From assembly GCF_902499115.1 (NCBI RefSeq), contig NZ_CABVPN010000034.1:22593-86592 (forward strand): a stretch of 64,000 nt of DNA, written 5' to 3'. Positions 51,088-60,059 of the stretch are shown here, one piece after another. Every line of letters begins with the position of its first letter. Positions within the stretch are counted from its first letter, which is position 1. Source of the stretch: Burkholderia diffusa. GTDB lineage: Bacteria; Pseudomonadota; Gammaproteobacteria; Burkholderiales; Burkholderiaceae. A model generated the notes under the pieces. The model saw only the letters and a list, made by a program, of their open reading frames with translations, was not told the DNA's origin and searched no databases. A program made the translations under genes and the position numbers.

Positions 51088-52283
51088 GCTGCGTTTCCTT
51101 GCTTGCCGAGCGTGTCTTCGGCTTCCTCACGCTCGTCGTCGGCCGCTACCGACGACCCCTTGTCGAGTTCGGCCGGCACGTCGAGATCGACCGGCGCGGC
51201 CGGGAAGGCGCCGCCTTCCGAGCGGAAGCGCCGCAGCTGGTAGACCCACGCGAGCACTTCGGCGACGGCCGAGTACAGCGATCCGGGAATCTCGCGTTCG
51301 AGTTCGACGTTGTGATACAGCGCACGCGCGAGCGGCGGCGCTTCGAGCAGCGGCACGTTGTGCTCGGCCGCGAGTTCGCGGATGCGCGCGGCGACGAGGT
51401 TCACGCCCTTCGCGACGACCTTCGGCGCGCGCATCTCGCCGTCCGTGTACTGCAGCGCGACGGCGAAGTGCGTCGGGTTCGTGACGACCACGTCGGCCTT
51501 CGGCACGGCGGCCATCATCCGGCGCCGCGCGATCGCGCGCTGCTGCTGGCGGATGCGGCCCTTCACGTGCGGATCGCCTTCGTTCTCGCGATGCTCGCGC
51601 TTCACTTCTTCCTTCGTCATGCGCAACTTCTTGTTGTACTGCCAGAGTTGGTAAGGCACATCGAGCGCGGCGACCACCAGCATCCCGGCGACCGTCGTGC
51701 CGCAACACACGGCGACCAGATGCAGCGCGTCCGCGAGCGCCGAGCCGAGCGGCTGGGTCGCGAGGCCGAGCAGTTCGTCCTTGCTGCGCCAGATCGCGAT
51801 CCCGCCGATCCCGCCGACGACGAGCGTCTTCGCGAGCGACATCCCGAGCTGGATCGGCCCCTGGATCGAGAACATCCGGCCGAGGCCGGCTATCGGGTTC
51901 AGGCGGTCGAACTTGAGTTCGAAGGTCTTCTGCGAGATCAGCCAGCCGCCGAGCGCCATCGGCGCGAGCAGCGCGGCGAGGCCGGTGAGCGCGAGGATCG
52001 GCAGCAGCGCGGCGAGACCTTCGACGCTTGCGCTGCCGGCCGCCGACAGCATCCGGTGCGTATCGAACGCGGTCGCGCGATCGAACGCGAACGCGCCGCG
52101 CAGCATCGTCTGGAGATGAGCGCCCGACGGACCCGCGAGCAGCCACGCGCCGTAGAACCCGGCCGCGAGCAGCGCGAACGAAGCCAGTTCGCGCGAACGC
52201 GCGACCTGCCCCTCCTCGCGCGCCTTCTCGCGGCGCCTCGGAGTGGCGGCTTCGGTTCTGTCGAGATCGCTCTCGTCTGCCAC
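51084..52283 (-). CDS. flhB: Flagellar export switch protein FlhB
   Basis: A 399-residue export gate and specificity switch. Starts EATPRRREKAREEGQVARSRELAS, four membrane helices, then the cytoplasmic domain with the autocleavage motif NPTH in VVTNPTHFAVALQY. I chose GTG 52283 (MADESDLDRTE), which has TGGAGG at good spacing; the TTG/ATG-type starts upstream add an N-terminus not seen in the family. The C-terminal 45 residues are acidic and variable. First gene of flhB-A-F-G-fliA. Confidence 0.94.
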   Translation of the reverse strand: MADESDLDRTEAATPRRREKAREEGQVARSRELASFALLAAGFYGAWLLAGPSGAHLQTMLRGAFAFDRATAFDTHRMLSAAGSASVEGLAALLPILALTGLAALLAPMALGGWLISQKTFELKFDRLNPIAGLGRMFSIQGPIQLGMSLAKTLVVGGIGGIAIWRSKDELLGLATQPLGSALADALHLVAVCCGTTVAGMLVVAALDVPYQLWQYNKKLRMTKEEVKREHRENEGDPHVKGRIRQQQRAIARRRMMAAVPKADVVVTNPTHFAVALQYTDGEMRAPKVVAKGVNLVAARIRELAAEHNVPLLEAPPLARALYHNVELEREIPGSLYSAVAEVLAWVYQLRRFRSEGGAFPAAPVDLDVPAELDKGSSVAADDEREEAEDTLGKQGNAA

Positions 52284-52588
52284 GGTGCCTCCAGTCGGGT
52301 ACGGCGAAATGCCGCTTTCCAGTGACACCGATTATTCATGCGCACGTCAAACGCCGATCGGTCGAGCAAAGCCGGGAAAGGGGGGTATTTCGGAGAATCG
52401 GGCGAGCCGGTGCGGCGGGAGGTCGCGGGCAGGCGCGGGGGGCCGGGAGGCGGTGGAAACCGCGTTTGCGGGCGGGCGCGTTGACGCGGATGAAGGGGTA
52501 AGGCGGGGAATCGGGAGATCGAAGCGGCCGTGGAGCGATCGTCGGCCCTCCCCGACGCGACGGCGTCGCGCGTCGAGGCGGGCGGCGC
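52284..52588. other. flhB upstream region
   Basis: 305 bp between the flhB start and the DUF805 stop, with no gene. It should hold the promoter of the flhB operon. On the minus strand TTGACG occurs near 52350 but no matching -10 is spaced correctly, and no sigma-28 or sigma-54 box is obvious. Purine-rich G runs at 52381-52500. Confidence 0.4.
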
Positions 52589-52969
52589 TCAGATCACCGG
52601 AATCGGATCCGAGCCGAAACGGTTCGGGCCGTTGGTGCCGCGCGAGCACATCCACACGAGCAGCAGGATCCCGCCGACGATCGGAATGAGCGCGATCAGC
52701 AGGAACCAGCCGGAGCGACCCGTATCGTGCAGGCGGCGGACGGTGACCGCGAGGCTCGGCAGCACCAGCGCGAGCGACACGACGGCCGCGACGATCATCA
52801 ACAGCAGCGAGAGCGCGCTCGCGTCGCGCCCCGCCATGGTGATCACCTGGCAGATGATCGACACGACGCTGGTCAGCAACGCGAAATACCAGTATTCGGC
52901 ACGGCGCGCGCGGCCCTCGAATTTCGCATATTGATTGAATGCGGAACGAACAGCATCGGTGAAATTCAT
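52589..52969 (-). CDS. DUF805 family membrane protein
   Basis: A 126-residue inner membrane protein: MNFTDAVRSAFNQYAKFEGRARRAEYWYFALLTSVVSIICQ, then VVSLALVLPSLAVTVRRLHDTGRSGWFLLIALIPIVGGILLLVWMCSRGTNGPNRFG. The RxRRxEYW and RRLHDTGRSGW motifs define DUF805 (YhaH-like). About four membrane helices. Function unknown. ATG 52969. It lies between the two motility blocks without an evident link to them. Confidence 0.85.
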   Translation of the reverse strand: MNFTDAVRSAFNQYAKFEGRARRAEYWYFALLTSVVSIICQVITMAGRDASALSLLLMIVAAVVSLALVLPSLAVTVRRLHDTGRSGWFLLIALIPIVGGILLLVWMCSRGTNGPNRFGSDPIPVI

Positions 52970-53331
52970 TTTATTGCCCTCATGTTTTATATCGGCGACC
53001 CCGGAAACATCGCGGGCATTATAAGTTTGAATTTCCGAGCCTTGCATCTCTTTTCGCGTGCCGACCGGCTCGCACGCTGGCTCTGGCATTACTGGCGCGG
53101 CTTCAGCGGCGGCATGCCGTATCGCCCGCGGGCATGTCACGTCATTTTTATAATCGCGACGTCCGGACGGAAACAACGACCAGATAATCCACGGCTTGAT
53201 TACACCAGCATGAAACGCACCGCGATCGATAATCGAATCGATCGTTCGTCGCGCATTTACCGGCCGGCCGGGAATATCGCCGGGCATCGCGTGCGCACGT
53301 CGAAAACGGCGCGTGCTGGCCGGCGTTCGCG
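52970..53331. other. Intergenic region, no gene seen
   Basis: 362 bp with several AT-rich patches. A plus-strand TATAAT at 53149-53154 has no good -35. The DUF805 promoter should be here on the minus strand. Confidence 0.4.
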
Positions 53332-53829
53332 CTAGCCTGCCGCCGCCTGCTCCAGCACGTGGAGATCGAGCTTCTTCATCTTCATCACCTGCGCCATCAC
53401 GCGCTCGGCACGTGCCGGATCGCCCGCCATCAGTTCGGGCATCTGCACGGGCACCACTTGCCACGACACGCCGAAGCGGTCGCGCAGCCAGCCGCACTGC
53501 TGCGCACGCTCGTCGCCGCCTTCGGCCAGCGCCGTCCAGTACCGGTCGATCTCCTGCTGGTCGCGGCAGTTGACGACGAACGACACGGCCGGCGTGAGCG
53601 GAAACGCCGGGCCGCCGTTCAGCGCGAGAAACGCCTGCCCGTCCAGTTCGAACGACACCGTCATCACCGCGCCCTCCGCCTGGCCCGACGCCTGCGCACC
53701 CGACTTGCCGTAGCGGGCGACGTGCAGGATGCGCGCGTCGTCGAATACCGACACGTAGAAATTCGCGGCCGCCTCGGCGTCGTGGTCGAACCACAGAAAC
53801 GGCGTGATGCGTTGAATACGCTGGCTCAT
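53332..53829 (-). CDS. VOC-fold protein, PhnB/3-dmu-9_3-mt type
   Basis: A 165-residue glyoxalase-fold protein: IQRITPFLWFDHDAEAAANFYVSVFDDARILHVARYGKSG, VMTVSFELDGQAFLALNGGPAFPLTPAVSFVVNCRDQQEIDRYWTALAEGG, and CGWLRDRFGVSWQVVPVQMPELM. This is the family that databases call 3-demethylubiquinone-9 3-methyltransferase-like, although it is not a methyltransferase. ATG 53829 behind GAGGAG. Function unknown. Confidence 0.85.
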   Translation of the reverse strand: MSQRIQRITPFLWFDHDAEAAANFYVSVFDDARILHVARYGKSGAQASGQAEGAVMTVSFELDGQAFLALNGGPAFPLTPAVSFVVNCRDQQEIDRYWTALAEGGDERAQQCGWLRDRFGVSWQVVPVQMPELMAGDPARAERVMAQVMKMKKLDLHVLEQAAAG

Positions 53830-53940
53830 GGCGCTGTCTCCTCGATGTCGTGCCGGCACCGGTGCCGGTCTTATATCGTAGGCGCTGTGCGGGCACGGCG
53901 CGGCGGCCCGAAGCGTAGTGCGTCGCCGCCGGCGAAGGCA

Positions 53941-53972
53941 AAAAAAAAGGGGGCGATCGCTCGCCCCCTTTT
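53941..53972. terminator. Strong bidirectional-type terminator
   Basis: GGGGGCGA (53949-53956), loop TCGC, TCGCCCCC (53961-53968), flanked by A8 and TTTT. It ends the minus-strand DUF3443 gene at 53994. Confidence 0.85.
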
Positions 53973-53993
53973 GCTGCCGCCGTTCGTGCGCGG

Positions 53994-55253
53994 TCAGAAC
54001 GCGACGTAAGGCTGCGCGCCGCCGGTGCCGGTCCGATCCATCCCGAAGTAGATCGTCTTGCCGTAGAAGTGCGGCATGCCGAGATCGAGCCACCCGGCTG
54101 GGCCGAACGGGCCGGCGATGTCGTTGAACGCGAACGTCGACGAATTCGCGAACAGCGCATCGGCGTTCGCGACGGGCATCGACACGCCGCCCGATGTCCC
54201 GTTCTTGCCGGTCAGCGTCGCCGTGTAGGTGGTCGTCGACGACGGGCAATAGAACTGCGTATTGGTCGAGCAGGTCTTCTGCGACAAATCGTTGAAGAAG
54301 TACGCGTTCGAACCCGTATCGAAGAACGCGGTCACGCTGCCGCCGAGGAACGTCGCATCGACGTCGCCCGTCGTCGTCGACGTCAACACCGTCGACGCCC
54401 CGAGCCCGTTGTTGCTCTGCGTATTGATCCCGAACGTCAGCAGGCCCGTCGCGCTGCCCTGCCCGCTGCTCGAGATGGTCGGCATCTGCACGATCACGCC
54501 GTTGTTGTCGGTCGCAAAGCGATGGACCGGGTTGGCCACCTGCTGCGCAACCGGCACCAGCGCCACTGTGCAGCTCGAATTGCCGTTCGGGCACGCGTAG
54601 TAGTTGTTGGACGTTGCCGACGTCGACGTCGCGCAGCTCGTGCCGCAGTCGACCGGCGCCGGCCCGATGCCGAGGATGCCGTTTGCACCGAGATCGCTGG
54701 CCGTGTTGGCCGACGTTCGGGCACCGTTGTTCGAGCATGAACTCGGCACGTTGCTGGTGCCGAGATCGCCGATGATCTGCACCGGCAGGGAGCCCGCCTG
54801 CTCGGTGCCGATCGACAGGTCGATGGTGCGCACCGAGCCCCATGTGAAGCTCGACACGAACTTGCCGCACTCGGCCACAGGTGCGCCGCCGCTCGTCGTC
54901 TGCGGCAGGTTGTTCAACACACCCGACGACAGCGCGCTGCTGACCAGCCGCAACCCGTACGATGCCGTATCGACGAGCACGTTGTTGACCACCTGGCAGT
55001 TCGTCGTGCCCGGCACGCAGATCTTCACGTTGACGGTCGGGATGTTGATCACATGCGCGACGCCGGTGCCGACGGTGATCACGGCCGTGTTCGCCGTATT
55101 GCCGTCCGACACGCTGGAACCGCCGCTGTTGCCGCCGCTCCCGCCGTTGTTGTCACCGCCGCCGCCGCAGGCGGTCACGAGCATGGCCATCACGGCCGCG
55201 ACGCTCAGCAGGCCGAGCCAGCGCTTGAAGGTACGAGGAATTCGCAAGATCAC
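53994..55253 (-). CDS. DUF3443 lipoprotein with pepsin-like motifs
   Basis: A 419-residue secreted lipoprotein (lipobox VTAC, Cys29) with a Gly/Asn/Ser linker. I recognise DUF3443, a Burkholderiales family without known function. It shows two DTxS motifs, VLVDTASYG (Asp95) and AFFDTGSNAYFF (Asp312), about 217 residues apart, plus GILGIG (193-198). In pepsin-family proteases the two catalytic Asp-Thr-Gly loops are about 180 apart and GILGLG follows the first. So it may be a bilobed aspartic protease or an inactive relative. The GTG at 55253 starts it; TTG 55247 is possible. 10 bp after DUF2844. Confidence 0.82.
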   Translation of the reverse strand: MILRIPRTFKRWLGLLSVAAVMAMLVTACGGGGDNNGGSGGNSGGSSVSDGNTANTAVITVGTGVAHVINIPTVNVKICVPGTTNCQVVNNVLVDTASYGLRLVSSALSSGVLNNLPQTTSGGAPVAECGKFVSSFTWGSVRTIDLSIGTEQAGSLPVQIIGDLGTSNVPSSCSNNGARTSANTASDLGANGILGIGPAPVDCGTSCATSTSATSNNYYACPNGNSSCTVALVPVAQQVANPVHRFATDNNGVIVQMPTISSSGQGSATGLLTFGINTQSNNGLGASTVLTSTTTGDVDATFLGGSVTAFFDTGSNAYFFNDLSQKTCSTNTQFYCPSSTTTYTATLTGKNGTSGGVSMPVANADALFANSSTFAFNDIAGPFGPAGWLDLGMPHFYGKTIYFGMDRTGTGGAQPYVAF

Positions 55254-55263
55254 TCTCCCGCTG

Positions 55264-55767
55264 TCACTGGATGTCGGTGCCGGACAGGCCGGCCGGCAGC
55301 GCCGCCGGCAGCCACGCCTGGCCTGCGAAGGCGCCCATGTGGCCGCCCGTGCGGATCACGAGGCCGCTCGTATCGACGGACACGGGCGCGCGCCAGCCGC
55401 GCGCCGCATGCGCGACCTGGACGCCGGCGGTGTACTGCGGGAAATAGCTGCCGAGCAGCGACTCGAGATCCGGCATGCTCGGCCCGCGCCAGGCGAGGCC
55501 GAACACGGTGCCGGCCGCGGTCGTGTATTCGTGGATGACGGTGCCCGATCCGAGCGTGATCTCGCGGACGGTGTAGGCGGCCGCGTTCGCCTGCGCGCCG
55601 TCGGCGGAGCGCATCGCGCGCTGCAGCGCGCGCACCGTGGCGGCGTGATCGTCCGCCGGAGGCGACATCGGTGCGCCGCCCAGTTCGGCCTGTGCGTGGA
55701 CGGCCCACAGCACACCCATTGCGGCCGTCGCGTGCGCGGCGGCCCAGCCCAAGCGTTTCAGCTTCAC
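55264..55767 (-). CDS. DUF2844 secreted protein
   Basis: A 167-residue exported protein with a signal peptide (ending HAQAE near residue 28) and the DUF2844 pattern YTVREITLGSGTVIHEYTTAAGTVFGLAWRGPSMPDLESLLGSYFPQY. DUF2844 and DUF3443 genes are commonly adjacent in Burkholderia, and here they are 10 bp apart, so they probably act together at the envelope. Start GTG 55767 behind a G7 ribosome site. Function unknown. Confidence 0.82.
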   Translation of the reverse strand: MKLKRLGWAAAHATAAMGVLWAVHAQAELGGAPMSPPADDHAATVRALQRAMRSADGAQANAAAYTVREITLGSGTVIHEYTTAAGTVFGLAWRGPSMPDLESLLGSYFPQYTAGVQVAHAARGWRAPVSVDTSGLVIRTGGHMGAFAGQAWLPAALPAGLSGTDIQ

Positions 55768-56042
55768 GTTCCCCCCCAAGGGACTGGCTTCGTTGCCGGC
55801 GCGCCGCCATCGGATCCGGCGCCGCCAGTCAACAAATGAAAGTCTTAAGAATGACGCTTCATTGCTGCTGACGCGTAGTATGCCTGCGGAGTGTGTCGGA
55901 GTGTCAAATCAACGCGACATGACGCAACGCAACATGACGTGCGGCACGACCCGCACGTGTGGGCTCGTGTGACCAGCATTGCGAAAGCCACGCGCATCGG
56001 GCCGCTCCGCGATCGGGCGCGGCGCCGATGCGATGGGCAGGT

Positions 56043-56774
56043 TCAGAAGCCGAGGCTCGCAAGCAGGTCGTCGACCTGCGCCTGATCCTGCACGACGTCG
56101 GACTTGCCTTCCGGCGCGATCTGCGGCCCGTTCAGCAGCGACTCGGGGCTGCCGGTCGCGCTGATCTGCTCGGCCGCAAGCGCGGCCGCGGTCGCCGCGA
56201 ACTGCTCGCGCCGTTCGGGTGCGATGTTCTCGACGAGCACGGTGAGCAGCTGCTGCTCGATCAGGTAGACCATGTCCATGATCTTCTTGATCACCTGCCC
56301 GGTCAGGTCCTGGAAATCCTGCGCGAGCATGATCTCGAGCAACTGCGCGCTGGTCGCCGACGCCGCCTCCGGCAGCGCACGCAGGAACGTGCGCGTGTCG
56401 TCCATCAGCTCGCGCACTTCCGCGTGCTCGATCGGTGCCGCATACCACTGCGCCCAGCGCGCATCGAGCGCCTCGGCCTCGTTCTGGATGCGCTCCTGCA
56501 TCGGCTTGGCGACCTCGATCGCGTTCAGCACGCGCTCGGCCGCCTGCTCGGTCATCGTCGCGACGTAGCGCAGCCGGTCGCGCGCATCGGGCACGGCTTC
56601 CGCCGCGCGCTCGACATGCTTGTCGAGCCCGAGCTCGCGCATCGAATCGCGCAGCGTGCGCGTGACGTGGCCGATGCGCGCGAGGATCCGGTCGCTCGCG
56701 TAATCGGCGCCTTCGGCGTGGCCGTCGGCGTTGATTGCCGCGCCGGCAAGCGCCGCATGGATCGGCTCGTTCAC
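56043..56774 (-). CDS. cheZ: CheY-P phosphatase CheZ
   Basis: A 243-residue helical protein. The four-helix bundle contains the catalytic segment LLEIMLAQDFQDLTGQVIKKIMDMV (the DFQDLTGQ motif holds Asp and Gln), and the C-terminal CheY-binding peptide QAQVDDLLASLGF. It speeds dephosphorylation of CheY-P at the signalling pole. GTG 56774 with GGGAG upstream, one base after cheY. Confidence 0.95.
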   Translation of the reverse strand: MNEPIHAALAGAAINADGHAEGADYASDRILARIGHVTRTLRDSMRELGLDKHVERAAEAVPDARDRLRYVATMTEQAAERVLNAIEVAKPMQERIQNEAEALDARWAQWYAAPIEHAEVRELMDDTRTFLRALPEAASATSAQLLEIMLAQDFQDLTGQVIKKIMDMVYLIEQQLLTVLVENIAPERREQFAATAAALAAEQISATGSPESLLNGPQIAPEGKSDVVQDQAQVDDLLASLGF

Positions 56775-56775
56775 G

Positions 56776-57171
56776 TCAGCTCCCGGCCTTGGCCATCTTG
56801 TCGATGATCTTGTTCAGCTTCTCGTCGAGCGTCGCGGCCGTGAACGGCTTCACGACGTAGCCGCTCGCGCCCGCCTGCGCGGCCGCGATGATGTTCTCCT
56901 TCTTCGACTCCGCCGTGACCATCAGCACCGGCAGGTGCGTGAGCGTCGCGTCCGCGCGGATTTCCTTCAGCATCGCGAGGCCGTCGAGGTTCGGCATGTT
57001 CCAGTCGGAGATCACGAAGTCGAAGCCGCCGCCGCGCAGCCGCGCGAGGCCGGCAGCGCCGTCCTCGGCTTCGTCGACGTTCGTGTAGCCCAGTTCCTTG
57101 AGCAGGTTGCGGACGATCCTGCGCATCGTCGGGAAATCGTCCACCACCAGGATTTTCATGCTCTTGTCCAT
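56776..57171 (-). CDS. cheY: Chemotaxis response regulator CheY
   Basis: A 131-residue receiver domain: acid pocket Asp11-Asp12 (VVDDFPTMRRIV), phospho-acceptor Asp56 (ISDWNMPNLDGL), Thr86 (MVTAES), Lys108 (YVVKPF). Phosphorylated by CheA, it binds the flagellar switch FliM. Single-domain, so cytoplasmic and diffusible. 67 bp after cheB; a second cheY often precedes cheA in this genus, outside the window. Confidence 0.95.
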   Translation of the reverse strand: MDKSMKILVVDDFPTMRRIVRNLLKELGYTNVDEAEDGAAGLARLRGGGFDFVISDWNMPNLDGLAMLKEIRADATLTHLPVLMVTAESKKENIIAAAQAGASGYVVKPFTAATLDEKLNKIIDKMAKAGS

Positions 57172-57238
57172 CGTCGTTCCTTTGCAGATTCGTTACCGTC
57201 GGGGCCCGCCGCATCGCAGCTGCCCCGTGACATTTCAT

Positions 57239-58330
57239 TCAGACGCGCTGTACGCGGTCGCCCATCGTCGCCAGCCGCGCCATCACGCGCCGGCTCATCT
57301 CGGAAAGCGGCGCCACCTCGTCCGCGCCACCGAGCGCGATCGCCTCGCGCGGCATCCCGAACACGATGCAGCTCGCCTCGTCCTGCGCGAACGTGTGGGC
57401 GCCCGCGCGCTTCATGTCCAGCAGGCCGGCCGCGCCGTCGCGGCCCATCCCCGTGAGGATCACGCCGATCGCGTTCTTGCCCGCGTGCTGCGCCGCCGAG
57501 CGGAACAGCACGTCGACCGACGGGCGGTGCCGGTTCACCGGCGGCTCGTCGGACAACTGCGCGATGTAGTTCGCGCCGCTGCGCGCGAGCAGCAGGTGCG
57601 CGTGGCCCGGCGCGATGTACGCATGGCCCGGCAGCACGCGCTCGCCGTGTTCGGCTTCCTTCACCGCGATCCGGCACAGGCCGTTCAGCCGCTGCGCGAA
57701 GGACTTCGTGAAGCCGGGCGGCATGTGCTGCGCGATCAGCACCGCCGGCGCATCCGGCGGCAGCGGCGTCAGCACCTCGCGGATCGCCTCGGTGCCGCCC
57801 GTGGACGCGCCGATGATGATCAGCTTCTCGGTACTGACGAGCGGGTTGTTGACCATCGGCGCGGCCGGCTGGCCGCTCGCCGCGCGCGCGGCGGCCTGCG
57901 GCTGCGGCGCCTGGCGCACGCGCGCGCGCGATGCCGCGCGGATCTTGTCCGCGAGCTTTTCCGCGTAGTCGAGCATGCCGTCGCGAATCCCGACGCGCGG
58001 CTTCGTGACGAAATCCACCGCGCCGAGTTCGAGCGCGCGCAGCGTGATCTCGGAGCCGCGCTCGGTCAGCGACGACACCATCACGACCGGCATCGGCCGC
58101 AGGCGCATCAGCTTCTCGAGGAAGTCGAGCCCGTCCATGCGCGGCATTTCGACGTCCAGCGTCAGGACGTCCGGGTTGTGCTGCTTGATGAGCTCGCGCG
58201 CGACGAGCGGATCGGGCGCGGTCGCGCACACTTCCATGTCGGGCTGGCTGTTGATGATCTCCGTCATCAGGCTGCGGATCAGCGCCGAGTCGTCGACGCA
58301 CAACACTTTGATCTTCTGCACTGCGGTCAT
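57239..58330 (-). CDS. cheB: Chemotaxis methylesterase CheB
   Basis: A 363-residue protein: receiver domain with phospho-Asp59 (LTLDVEMPRMDGL), a 45-residue Ala/Gln-rich linker, and the methylesterase domain with Ser176 (IGASTGGTEAI), His202 (AQHMPPGF) and the Asp in ILTGMGRDGA. It removes methyl groups from, and deamidates, chemoreceptors. ATG 58330 overlaps the cheD stop (ATGA) behind AGGAGG. Confidence 0.96.
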   Translation of the reverse strand: MTAVQKIKVLCVDDSALIRSLMTEIINSQPDMEVCATAPDPLVARELIKQHNPDVLTLDVEMPRMDGLDFLEKLMRLRPMPVVMVSSLTERGSEITLRALELGAVDFVTKPRVGIRDGMLDYAEKLADKIRAASRARVRQAPQPQAAARAASGQPAAPMVNNPLVSTEKLIIIGASTGGTEAIREVLTPLPPDAPAVLIAQHMPPGFTKSFAQRLNGLCRIAVKEAEHGERVLPGHAYIAPGHAHLLLARSGANYIAQLSDEPPVNRHRPSVDVLFRSAAQHAGKNAIGVILTGMGRDGAAGLLDMKRAGAHTFAQDEASCIVFGMPREAIALGGADEVAPLSEMSRRVMARLATMGDRVQRV

Positions 58331-59073
58331 GCCTCCTGCTTTCTCGAAAGGTTGGCCGCATACGGGCTGCCGGCCTTCGTGTTCGTCGTCTGCGCGCCCG
58401 TGCCGCCGCGTGCGCCGAACAGCTCGATGCGCGGGCGTGCCGGCGGCGGCGCGGCCGGCCGCTTCGCCGCGAACAGCTCGACGTGCGCGCGCTGCCGGTC
58501 GGCGCGCACGCGGTCGGCCTCGCGCGCCAGCGCGGCTTCGCGCTCGGTCACGCCCGGCACCTGCAGCCGCAGCTTCTTCACCATCGCGCGGCCGGTGCGC
58601 GGCATGAACGCGACCTTGCGCGGGTGCACGCCCTGCAAGTCCTCCGCGGTGATGCGGATGCGTTCGAGCGCCAGATAGCGGCGCACGAAATCGGCGTTGC
58701 GGTCGCCGATGTTGATGGTCGTCATGCCGGCCAGCACGGCCGCGCCGCCGAACACCTTCGCCTCGAAGCGCTCGCGGCGCCCGCCGGCCTTGATCAGTTC
58801 GTTGATCAGCACTTCCATCGCGTACGCGCCGTAGCGCATCGACTCCGACGCGGCCGCGCCGGCATCGGCGCCGTCGTCGGGCAGCATGAAGTGATTCATC
58901 CCGCCGATGCCCGCCAACGGGTCGTGCAGGCACGCGGCGACGCACGAGCCGAGCACGGTCATCAGCACCATGTCCTCGGACGTCGTGTAGAACTCGTTCG
59001 GAAGCAGCTTCACGCCCGGGCGTTCGAAGTGGTTGTCGAAGTAGCGATTGGTCGCGATCGGCAGGGCGCTCAT
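58327..59073 (-). CDS. cheD: Chemoreceptor glutamine deamidase CheD
   Basis: A 248-residue deamidase. LLPNEFYTTSEDMVLMTVLGSCVAACLHDPLAGIGGMNHFMLPDD contains the catalytic Cys (GSCVAAC) and His (NHFMLP) with Thr nearby. About 60 extra C-terminal residues are low complexity. It deamidates receptor Gln residues so that CheR and CheB can act. ATG 59073 overlaps cheR by four bases. Confidence 0.94.
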   Translation of the reverse strand: MSALPIATNRYFDNHFERPGVKLLPNEFYTTSEDMVLMTVLGSCVAACLHDPLAGIGGMNHFMLPDDGADAGAAASESMRYGAYAMEVLINELIKAGGRRERFEAKVFGGAAVLAGMTTINIGDRNADFVRRYLALERIRITAEDLQGVHPRKVAFMPRTGRAMVKKLRLQVPGVTEREAALAREADRVRADRQRAHVELFAAKRPAAPPPARPRIELFGARGGTGAQTTNTKAGSPYAANLSRKQEA

Positions 59074-60056
59074 CCGCGTTCTCCGTAAGCGGGCGCGGCG
59101 ACCGCGGCACGTACATGGGCGCGCGGCGGCACCGCCGCGGCCGGCGCGGCGCCGCGCGGGCGCAGGCCCGGCGCGGCATCGCGCGTCAGTTCGTACACCG
59201 TCTGCCCGCGCAGCCGGAAGGCCTGCGAGACGTACGTGAAATTCTCCGAATGCCCGGCGAACAGCAGGCCGCCCGGCTTCACGAGCGGCTCGAAGCGCGA
59301 CAGCACCTGCCCCTGCGTCGGCTTGTCGAAATAGATCATCACGTTGCGGCAGAAGATCGCGTCGAACGGCTTCGCGATCCCGTAGTCGGCATCGGTCAGG
59401 TTCAGCTGCTCGAAGCGGATCATCGCGCGCAGTTCCGGGCGCACCTTCACGCGGCCGGCCTGCGCGCCCGTGCCTTTCAGGAAGAAGCGCTTGAGCCGCT
59501 CCGGGCTCAGGTGCTTGACCTGGTCGTACGTATAGATGCCGGCCTCGGCCTTCGCGAGCACCTGCGTGTCGAGATCGGTCGCGAGGATCGATGCGCCGCG
59601 CGCGGCCGATTCGCCGAGCGCCTCGATCAGCGTGATCGCGATCGAATAAGGCTCCTCGCCGGTCGACGCCGCCGAGCACCACACCGACACGGGCGCCGCG
59701 CGACCCTTCACGAAGTCGGCCAGGATCGGGAAATGGTGCGACTCGCGGAAGAACGCGGTCAGGTTCGTCGTCAGCGCGTTGGTGAACGCTTCCCACTCGA
59801 GCGGATCGTTCTCCTGCTCGAGCAGGTCGAGGTAGTCGCGGAACGTGTCGAGGCCGCGTGCGCGCAGCCGGCGTGCGAGCCGGCTGTACGCCATGTCGCG
59901 CTTGTGCTCGGACAGCGAAATGCCCGCGCGTTGATGGATCAGCGCGCGGATGCGTGCGAAATCCGCGCTGGTGAACGCGAAGTCGCGCCCCGGCTCGCCC
60001 GCGCGGGGCGAGGCATCCGGTGCATCGGGTCGAAACGGTGCGCGCGCGGACGGCAT
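59070..60056 (-). CDS. cheR: Chemotaxis protein methyltransferase CheR
   Basis: A 328-residue SAM-dependent methyltransferase: N-terminal helical CheR-N domain (DFARIRALIHQRAGISLSEHKRDMAYSRLARRLRARG), then WCSAASTGEEPYSIAITLIEALG and ILATDLDTQVLAKAEAGIY for SAM binding, and FDAIFCRNVMIYFDK. It methylates glutamates of the receptor. Three bases after the mcp stop. C-terminal 35 residues are low complexity. Confidence 0.95.
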   Translation of the reverse strand: MPSARAPFRPDAPDASPRAGEPGRDFAFTSADFARIRALIHQRAGISLSEHKRDMAYSRLARRLRARGLDTFRDYLDLLEQENDPLEWEAFTNALTTNLTAFFRESHHFPILADFVKGRAAPVSVWCSAASTGEEPYSIAITLIEALGESAARGASILATDLDTQVLAKAEAGIYTYDQVKHLSPERLKRFFLKGTGAQAGRVKVRPELRAMIRFEQLNLTDADYGIAKPFDAIFCRNVMIYFDKPTQGQVLSRFEPLVKPGGLLFAGHSENFTYVSQAFRLRGQTVYELTRDAAPGLRPRGAAPAAAVPPRAHVRAAVAAPAYGERG

Positions 60057-60059
60057 GGC

